From SHZI01 sp964391025 (lineage in GTDB: Bacteria > Pseudomonadota > Gammaproteobacteria > Steroidobacterales > GCA-2729495), in assembly GCA_964391025.1 (NCBI GenBank), contig CAYMKJ010000169.1:1-5115 (forward strand): 5,115 nt of DNA. Reading direction: 5' to 3'. Made by a program: the position numbers and the translations under genes. The notes under the pieces were generated by a model. It made no database searches. It saw only the letters and a program-made list of their open reading frames with translations, and was not told where the DNA came from. Below are positions 1 through 3,529 of the stretch, piece by piece (the stretch's first letter is position 1; each line of letters starts with the position of its first letter).

Positions 1-1
1 C

Positions 2-331
2 GCCCTTCGACAGCAAGGCGACCTTCTCGAGATAGAACTCGGCCTGTTCGTTGACGCCGGGCAGGTCGACCGACAGCCGACCGGGACTGCGGGGCCGAAG
101 GCGCGCAATGGCACCGGTGGTCGGGCAAGCGACGCAGGCACCATCCGCATCGCCCGCACGTCAGCGCCGCCAAAGCCTGCTCGCGACGAGTTCGCGGCGT
201 TTCGCTGCGAGCAGTTCGGGTTTTACTACACGAAAGACGGGCGCTGTGTCGCTCCGGCGACGCGAATACCGGCCACGCCGGCTCGGCCCCGACCACCCGC
301 AGGATCTCCCGCGGAGCCGCCCCGCCCCTGA
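2..331 (+). CDS. Possible C-terminal part of an unrecognised protein (open frame entering from the left edge)
   Basis: A frame is open from the left edge to a TGA at 329-331 (109 codons) and has no ATG near its beginning, so any gene would start outside the window. The translation contains a Cys pair in a phrase reading CEQFGFYYTKDGRCVAP (codons at about 211-261), followed by a Pro/Ala/Arg-rich tail. I do not recognise the family. The C-x-x-F-G-F-Y-Y...C pattern loosely recalls the N-terminal segment of some alphaproteobacterial porins, but this is not enough to assign it. Codon-position composition supports the plus frame only moderately at 150-260. At 2-70 the codon-aligned minus-strand frame has the better third-position G/C and reads protein-like (DLPGVNEQAEFYLEKVALL), but it meets a stop near 160 without a usable start. 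The region could therefore be a gene end, a decayed gene or chance open frames in GC-rich DNA. Confidence 0.25.
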   Translation, partial: ALRQQGDLLEIELGLFVDAGQVDRQPTGTAGPKARNGTGGRASDAGTIRIARTSAPPKPARDEFAAFRCEQFGFYYTKDGRCVAPATRIPATPARPRPPAGSPAEPPRP

Positions 332-340
332 CGGTCGCAC

Positions 341-358
341 AGAGGGGACAGACCCGGG
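341..358. repeat. REP-like motif (AGAGGGGACAGACCCGGG)
   Basis: This intergenic motif downstream of vapC contains GGGGACAGACCC, a word I associate from memory with dispersed REP-like repeats in proteobacterial genomes. Only one copy is present here, so repeat status cannot be shown from this window. Confidence 0.2.
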
Positions 359-360
359 CG

Positions 361-376
361 CAAGCGGGGTAGCTTG
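361..376. terminator. Small hairpin just past the vapC stop; weak terminator candidate
   Basis: CAAGC (361-365) pairs with GCTTG (372-376) around a six-base loop, 19 bp beyond the last base of vapC. An alternative pairing joins GGGG (366-369) to CCCC (379-382). No U-run follows on either strand, so it is not a classical intrinsic terminator. It might only be a 3'-end stabilising hairpin. Confidence 0.2.
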
Positions 377-394
377 TGCCCCGTGCTCAGCGCT

Positions 395-790
395 TCACGG
401 TTGGAACGCCGGGGCGACGTCTGTCTTATTGAAACTGTTGCCCTTGAAGAGCAGCGAATCGCCCAAGACCTGGGCGAGGGCATAGGCGAAGCAGTCGCCG
501 AAATTCAGCCCGGCGGAATGGCGCCCCTTCCCGTAGCGTGCGAAAGCTCGTCGGGCCAGTGCGCCCTGTTCAAGGTCGACGCCCACCACCTCGATTCCGG
601 CACGCTCAACGAGAGTATCGAGCAGCCGGGCCGCATCCGGTCCACGCCGCGTTTCCAGCACGATGCTGGCCTCGACCAGGTTAACGACCGAGAGGCAGCG
701 GCGATCTGCGCTCTCAATGACCTCGACCAGTGCGCGCCGCTCGGGTTCGTCCTGCAGGATCGCGAGCAGTGCCGATGAGTCGATGACCAT
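395..790 (-). CDS. vapC: VapC-type toxin, PIN-domain ribonuclease
   Basis: This 131-residue protein has the usual VapC length and is a single PIN domain. Family members are Mg2+-dependent ribonucleases that cut specific RNAs (tRNA or rRNA) when not bound by antitoxin. It begins MVIDSSALLAIL, giving the first acidic residue Asp4. Glu40 lies in the NLVEAS helix and Asp99 in NFGDCFAYALA. The C-terminal motif usually reads KGNDF..TD; here it is KGNSFNKTD (116-124), so the usual fourth acidic position is Ser119, although Asp124 remains. The start codon shares one base with the stop of the upstream antitoxin gene (TGATG), with no strong Shine-Dalgarno sequence of its own, so translation is probably coupled. 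The family call is secure; target RNA and activity cannot be read from the sequence. Confidence 0.93.
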   Translation of the reverse strand: MVIDSSALLAILQDEPERRALVEVIESADRRCLSVVNLVEASIVLETRRGPDAARLLDTLVERAGIEVVGVDLEQGALARRAFARYGKGRHSAGLNFGDCFAYALAQVLGDSLLFKGNSFNKTDVAPAFQP

Positions 791-1044
791 CAGCCTGGAG
801 TTCCCGTGCCGTCATAGCCAAGGATCTCGTCTTCGCTCCGCCGGTCCAGCACGGGCAGAAGGGCGCACTGCAGTGCCAGTTCGTCGAGTTCGTCCGCGAG
901 GCGACGCTTCGCGCGCTCGCGCCGGACACGGGCCAGGCGGTCCCGGAGCGCCTTGGTTACTGCGTCGGTCTTGGTCTCGCCGGTCAGGCGGGCCAAGGCG
1001 TCCGCCAGCTTCTCTGCCTCGGCATTGCGGATGTTCAGAGCCAT
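790..1044 (-). CDS. vapB: VapB-type antitoxin (PSK/Rv0623-like transcription factor family)
   Basis: This 84-residue protein lies immediately upstream of vapC and overlaps it by one base. The N-terminus (MALNIRNAEAEKLADALARL) followed by TGETKTDAVTKALRDRL (21-37) is typical of the short VapB family called PSK_trans_fac, a likely ribbon-helix-helix-like DNA-binding half. The middle is Arg/Lys-rich and helical. The C-terminal tail holds DRRSEDEILGYDGTGTPG, the usual toxin-binding end. Such antitoxins neutralise the cognate PIN toxin and repress their own promoter. No good ribosome-binding site precedes the ATG: the leader is short and is occupied by the operator repeats. Two repeated boxes directly upstream fit autoregulation. 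Confidence 0.92.
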   Translation of the reverse strand: MALNIRNAEAEKLADALARLTGETKTDAVTKALRDRLARVRRERAKRRLADELDELALQCALLPVLDRRSEDEILGYDGTGTPG

Positions 1045-1048
1045 GGAT

Positions 1049-1079
1049 CTACACGTGTAGCTGTGGAGCTACACGCTAG
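1049..1079. promoter_or_regulatory. Probable VapB/VapBC operator: two CTACACG boxes 20 bp apart
   Basis: A perfect 12-bp palindrome CTACACGTGTAG lies at 1049-1060. A near copy, CTACACGCTAG, lies at 1069-1079. The CTACACG words start exactly 20 bp apart, about two helical turns, so bound proteins would sit on the same face of the DNA. A third inverted repeat, GTAGCT-GTGG-AGCTAC (1057-1072), bridges the two. The block starts 5 bp upstream of the vapB start codon and covers the putative -10 box. Position and symmetry fit autorepression by the antitoxin; binding itself is inferred. Confidence 0.65.
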
Positions 1080-1101
1080 CCGCGGCCAGCGAAGATTGCA
1101 A
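1073..1101 (-). promoter_or_regulatory. Candidate vapBC promoter
   Basis: Reading the minus strand, TTGCAA (1101-1096) could be a -35 box and TAGCGT (1078-1073) a weak -10 box, separated by 17 bp. Transcription would start near 1066, giving a leader of about 22 nt. The -10 box lies inside the second operator copy, so bound antitoxin would block polymerase. The -10 match is poor, so this is tentative. Confidence 0.35.
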
Positions 1102-1133
1102 GTGACGAAGGTCCCGATTTTGTCCGGATTCAC

Positions 1134-1150
1134 CCCCCGGCAAGCGGGGG
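1134..1150. terminator. GC-rich hairpin, possible transcription terminator or REP-like element
   Basis: CCCCCG (1134-1139) pairs perfectly with CGGGGG (1145-1150) around the loop GCAAG. No run of T follows on either strand, so if it ends transcription it is not a standard Rho-independent terminator. The following GGGTGCCAGGTACC (1153-1166) resembles words found in dispersed palindromic repeats, so a REP-like origin is equally possible. Confidence 0.35.
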
Positions 1151-1185
1151 TCGGGTGCCAGGTACCGGGGTAGAGGCAGTTCGCT

Positions 1186-1291
1186 CAGGCGAGCTTGAGG
1201 GCGGCGAACAACACACCGAGGCCGACGCCCGAGCCTTGTCGTTCGGGACGTGGATGCTCACGAGGGCATCAGCCAGCGAGTAAAGATAGTC
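1186..1291 (-). pseudogene. Possible decayed gene fragment on the minus strand
   Basis: Two adjacent minus-strand frames look protein-like but do not join. One reads YSLADALVSIHVPNDKARA through the inverted-repeat arm. Shifted by one base, the other reads GSGVGLGVLFAALKLA and ends at a TGA (1188-1186). The second has G/C-ending codons and resembles the end of a membrane helix. A gene remnant broken by a frameshift or by the repeat junction at 1226 would explain both. No family is recognised with confidence; the VSIHVPND part loosely recalls the end of small stress-related DUF1269/YflT-like proteins. The fragments are short and could be chance. Confidence 0.18.
1226..1271 (-). repeat. Left arm of a 46-bp inverted repeat flanking the DUF7002-like gene
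   Basis: The reverse complement of these 46 bases matches 2082-2127 at 45 of 46 positions. The single difference is T1236 here, which is C in the equivalent orientation of the other arm. The match stops abruptly on the outer side and fades on the inner side. Both arms encode the same peptide, ALVSIHVPND[K/R]ARA, in the same relative frame; the mismatch changes Lys to Arg. The distance between inner ends is 810 bp and contains one complete gene. No target-site duplication is evident just outside the arms. Confidence 0.9.
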
Positions 1292-1312
1292 CACGCCAGC
1301 TCTCCACCTGAG

Positions 1313-1414
1313 ATGCGAGAACAGACAACCGGCCACTGGCGAATAGATGTCGCTGCTAATCTGGTTTTCATGGCATTGTCCTCTGCGGCTGTGCCCCCGA
1401 AAGAGGGAACGTGA
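1313..1414 (+). CDS. Possible short ORF overlapping the start of the DUF7002-like gene
   Basis: An ATG at 1313 opens a 33-codon frame (MREQTTGHWRIDVAANLVFM...PPKEGT) ending in TGA at 1412-1414. The next gene begins with GTG at 1411, so the two share GTGA, a classic coupled-translation overlap. The frame stays open upstream, with a GTG at 1250 that would give 54 residues and run through part of the left repeat arm. No Shine-Dalgarno sequence is seen before either start. It could be a small upstream gene (an antitoxin or leader peptide would fit the arrangement), the remnant of a larger gene, or a chance frame. No family is recognised. Confidence 0.25.
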   Translation: MREQTTGHWRIDVAANLVFMALSSAAVPPKEGT

Positions 1415-2058
1415 ATCTAGATCAACTGCTCCGCACTCGCGAGTATCTCTATCACCTTACAGCATCTTCTAATATCGGCCCGATAGCCGCGGACAGAGCG
1501 CTACGACCGGCGGCGGAGCTGCTGCGTGAGGCCGGTCGCCCTAAGGATATCCGCAAGCGGCGCTCTTCTGCGGTGTCTCTCCGCAGGGTCAACGGCCCGG
1601 TCACCCTTTGTGACCAAATGCCCCTTCATATTGGCAACATTGGATTCGCGGACGGGTGGTCACTCGAAACATTGCTGGAAGAACTCAATGCCCGAGTGTT
1701 TTTTTGGCCAGGTAATGCGGCCGGGCCCATTGCCTACGGCCGTCGGCACTTCGAGCGGTATCGCCGGGAATCCCCGAGAGTCCTGCGGGTGCCGCTTCGC
1801 GATGTCGTTCAGCAAAACCCAGAGTTGATTCCGGCCGTTTGCCGTTTCAACTCGGGCTCCCCGCGCTGCAGTGGCGGCCGGAAAAGCCCCCGCGGACCAG
1901 AGACCTTCATCCCTATTGACTGTTTCACAGGGACGCCGGACTCCGTGGTCGAAGTGACCTTCCCGGGCGCAGTCTCATTGCCTATAAGTACTGAACTGGC
2001 TTCCTCGCCCGAAGGTCCATGGACAGCCCTATCGTATGGGCCTCAAACGACTCGGTAG
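1411..2058 (+). CDS. DUF7002-like protein of unknown function
   Basis: This 215-residue soluble protein starts at GTG, preceded by GAGGGA (1403-1408) as ribosome-binding site. From memory it matches the DUF7002 type: an N-terminal YLYHLTASSNIGPI (residues 13-26), a central DQMPLHIGNIGF...LNARVFFWPG block (about 69-100), YGRRHFERYR (about 109-118), and a conserved FNSGSPRCSGGRKSPRGPETF stretch (about 146-166) followed by VVEVTFPGAVSLP. The Y-H-x-T start and the late V-V-E-V strand are reminiscent of the H...E layout of ADP-ribosyltransferase-fold proteins such as DarT, but this is inference and no activity is established. There is no signal peptide or membrane segment. A 46-bp inverted repeat brackets the gene, and its codon use (several AT-ending codons and a run of seven T) is less GC-biased than the operon to its right. 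Both suggest horizontal acquisition. Confidence 0.7.
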   Translation: MNLDQLLRTREYLYHLTASSNIGPIAADRALRPAAELLREAGRPKDIRKRRSSAVSLRRVNGPVTLCDQMPLHIGNIGFADGWSLETLLEELNARVFFWPGNAAGPIAYGRRHFERYRRESPRVLRVPLRDVVQQNPELIPAVCRFNSGSPRCSGGRKSPRGPETFIPIDCFTGTPDSVVEVTFPGAVSLPISTELASSPEGPWTALSYGPQTTR

Positions 2059-2085
2059 TGAGCACTAGTTCGCCAGCTGTATGAT
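2057..2085 (+). promoter_or_regulatory. Candidate promoter for the lipoprotein-membrane protein-UbiD operon
   Basis: TATGAT at 2080-2085 is a good -10 box, and transcription would begin near 2092. The -35 region is weak (AGTGAG at 2057-2062 with a 17-bp spacer). The -10 overlaps the inner end of the right repeat arm, so the repeat would lie in the first transcribed bases. A start near 2092 would exclude the upstream GTG at 2092 as start codon and supports initiation at 2152. Confidence 0.35.
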
Positions 2086-2127
2086 GCCCTCGTGAGCATC
2101 CACGTCCCGAACGACAGGGCTCGGGCG
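2082..2127 (+). repeat. Right arm of the 46-bp inverted repeat
   Basis: This is the partner of 1226-1271, inverted, with one mismatch. It lies between the DUF7002-like gene and the lipoprotein gene. Its frame (ALVSIHVPNDRARA) runs without a stop into the lipoprotein frame, so automatic annotation could wrongly add about 20 residues to that protein from the GTG at 2092. Confidence 0.9.
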
Positions 2128-2141
2128 GTGGTGGACACCAT

Positions 2142-2145
2142 GGAG
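2142..2145 (+). promoter_or_regulatory. Ribosome-binding site that fixes the lipoprotein start
   Basis: GGAG ends six bases before the ATG at 2152. Neither the in-frame GTG at 2092 nor the ATG at 2140 has such a site, and only the start at 2152 puts the signal peptide at the very N-terminus. Confidence 0.6.
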
Positions 2146-2151
2146 CGGCAC

Positions 2152-2865
2152 ATGAGAACGACAATCGCCCCCGTCACACTGCTGGCCGCGTGCCTCGCGA
2201 TCGCCGCCTGCGCGCCGATGAATCCCGTCATTGAGACTGACGGTCCCACCTACGACGGCATGATCCCCGTGCGGGACTCGGGAATGAAAGAAGCCTGGGT
2301 CAAGCCCGACATCAACATCAGCAGCTTCCGGCAGATCCTGTTGCTGCCGGCGGAGGTGCAGTTCCGGGCCGTCCGTCCCGGGGCCGGCACCAGTCTGTCG
2401 CGCTCCCAGGACCAGGACTTTCCCCTGAGCCCGGCCGACCAGAAGCGGCTGGTGGACACCGTGACGGCGGTCTTTCGCGAGGAACTCGCACAGAGCCGCA
2501 ACCTGACCCTCACGACCGAACCGGGGGCTGCCGTCCTGCTGGTCCGGATTTCACTCCTCGACATCGTCTCAAAGGTGCCGCCAGAGGAGCCCGGCCGCAC
2601 CGAGATTTTCCTGGACGAGATTGGCGCGGCCACCCTGGTGCTCGAACTGCAGGACTCGATGAGCGGCGAAACCCTGGCGCGCGCCGTCGATCGTCGGGCG
2701 GCAGACCCGGTGGACGGCCTCTATGGGCAAGGCACCCTGGCCCGCGTGAACTCGGTGACGGCCTGGAGCGAGGTGCGCCGGGTGGCCAGACGCTGGGCTG
2801 ATTTGGTCACCCGCCGGATCGACCAGTTGTATACCCGGGGCCGGATGCCTGGCCAGACTCCTTAG
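2152..2865 (+). CDS. DUF3313-like lipoprotein
   Basis: The protein has 237 residues from the ATG at 2152. MRTTIAPVTLLAACLAIAAC is a short lipoprotein signal with the lipobox Ile17-Ala-Ala-Cys20; LAAC ending at Cys14 is a weaker alternative. Residue 21 is Ala rather than Asp, which predicts outer-membrane sorting in a Gram-negative cell. The mature part resembles DUF3313: AWVKPDINISSFRQILLLPAEVQFR (about 43-67), then a helix-rich segment with LSPADQKRLVDTVTAVFREELAQS (about 83-106), then strands such as AVLLVRISLLDIVSKVP and ATLVLELQDSMSGETLARAVDRRA, and a C-terminal amphipathic helix. The family's molecular role is unknown. The gene ends in tandem stop codons (TAGTAG) 22 bp before the next gene, which suggests co-transcription. 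The same orientation and close spacing link it to the membrane protein and UbiD genes downstream, where it could anchor or scaffold an envelope complex; that is inference. Confidence 0.8.
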   Translation: MRTTIAPVTLLAACLAIAACAPMNPVIETDGPTYDGMIPVRDSGMKEAWVKPDINISSFRQILLLPAEVQFRAVRPGAGTSLSRSQDQDFPLSPADQKRLVDTVTAVFREELAQSRNLTLTTEPGAAVLLVRISLLDIVSKVPPEEPGRTEIFLDEIGAATLVLELQDSMSGETLARAVDRRAADPVDGLYGQGTLARVNSVTAWSEVRRVARRWADLVTRRIDQLYTRGRMPGQTP

Positions 2866-2887
2866 TAGCCGCCCACGGCGCCACGGC

Positions 2888-3496
2888 TTGCTGCTCCTGT
2901 TGGTCGGGGGCCTGGTCGGTGTCGTCTGGATCACCGGCGAACCGGCCCTGGCGCCGGATCGCGTCAGTCTTGTGACCGCCTGGCTCTGCTTCGCCCTGCT
3001 CGCGACAGCGCTCGGCCTCGGACCCTGGCAGGCACTGCGCACTGGCCAGCCGGTGCTGAATAACCTCCTGCGCCGGGACTTAGGCATCTGGGCCGCGTTG
3101 ACCGGCCTCGCGCACCTGGTGGTGGCAACGACAGTGGTGATGCAACCCGCCTATTTCCGCGCGTACATCACGGGGCCTCCGGCGAACCCATTGCCCGGCT
3201 GGGCGGGCTGGATCGGGACAGCCAGCATTGTGGCTGGCTACCTGGTGGGGCTGATTTTCCTGTTGCTGCTGGCGCTGTCCAACAACCGGAGTCTCCGCCG
3301 TCTGGGCGCCCCGCGCTGGAAGCGGCTGCAACGTGCCGCCGCTGTGGCGTTCTTCCTGACCCTGGCACACGGCGTCATCTTCCAGGTCATCGAAGGCCGC
3401 ACCCGCGGGTGGCTCGCTGGCCTCGTGGTGGTGTCAACGGCGATTCTTGTGCTGCGCTGGCGAGCGCGCCGCGCTGTTGCGGCGGACGCCGGTTAA
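2888..3496 (+). CDS. Ferric-reductase-like six-helix membrane protein (probable b-heme protein)
   Basis: From a TTG start the product is 202 residues with six hydrophobic helices (roughly 1-15, 27-47, 64-85, 107-130, 147-168 and 174-191). The motif LLRRDLGIWAALTGLAHL (60-77) and the later RRLGAPRWKRLQRAAAVAFFLTLAH (137-161) fit the ferric-reductase-like transmembrane domain shared with MsrQ/YedZ and NADPH-oxidase-type cytochromes, which carries electrons across the membrane on b heme. His76 and His161 are the obvious heme-ligand candidates. The position that in relatives reads W-K-x-L-H-R is W-K-R-L-Q-R here (Gln148), so one familiar His is missing. No FAD/NAD domain is attached. The start is uncertain: there is no ribosome-binding site before the TTG, and the frame stays open upstream through a basic stretch (LARLLSSRPRRHG from a CTG at 2849) that looks like a natural cytoplasmic N-terminus. 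The gene sits between the lipoprotein and UbiD genes and ends 33 bp before the latter. Confidence 0.8.
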   Translation: MLLLLVGGLVGVVWITGEPALAPDRVSLVTAWLCFALLATALGLGPWQALRTGQPVLNNLLRRDLGIWAALTGLAHLVVATTVVMQPAYFRAYITGPPANPLPGWAGWIGTASIVAGYLVGLIFLLLLALSNNRSLRRLGAPRWKRLQRAAAVAFFLTLAHGVIFQVIEGRTRGWLAGLVVVSTAILVLRWRARRAVAADAG

Positions 3497-3517
3497 TATC
3501 GCAAGCACTCTCTGGCT

Positions 3518-3521
3518 GGAG
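3518..3521 (+). promoter_or_regulatory. Ribosome-binding site of the UbiD-family gene
   Basis: GGAG lies eight bases before the ATG at 3530. It supports that start, and therefore the reality of the N-terminal export signal. Confidence 0.6.
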
Positions 3522-3529
3522 CGCAATCC

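Noticed and set aside
51..485. Plus-strand frame of 144 codons
   Set aside because: Arg/Ser/Pro-rich shadow composition, running antisense into the end of vapC, with no motif.
663..1079. Plus-strand frame of 138 codons
   Set aside because: Antisense to vapB and the start of vapC, both of which are well supported.
1130..1336. Minus-strand frame of 68 codons as an intact gene
   Set aside because: Only the part inside the repeat arm reads like protein; both ends are low-quality sequence and no ribosome-binding site is seen. It is treated as a possible remnant instead.
2092..2151. Extension of the lipoprotein to a GTG at 2092
   Set aside because: It would bury the signal peptide behind 20 residues encoded partly by the repeat arm. 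The ATG at 2152 has a proper ribosome-binding site and starts the signal directly.
2569..3087. Minus-strand frame of 172 codons
   Set aside because: Antisense to the lipoprotein and membrane protein genes, with no motif.
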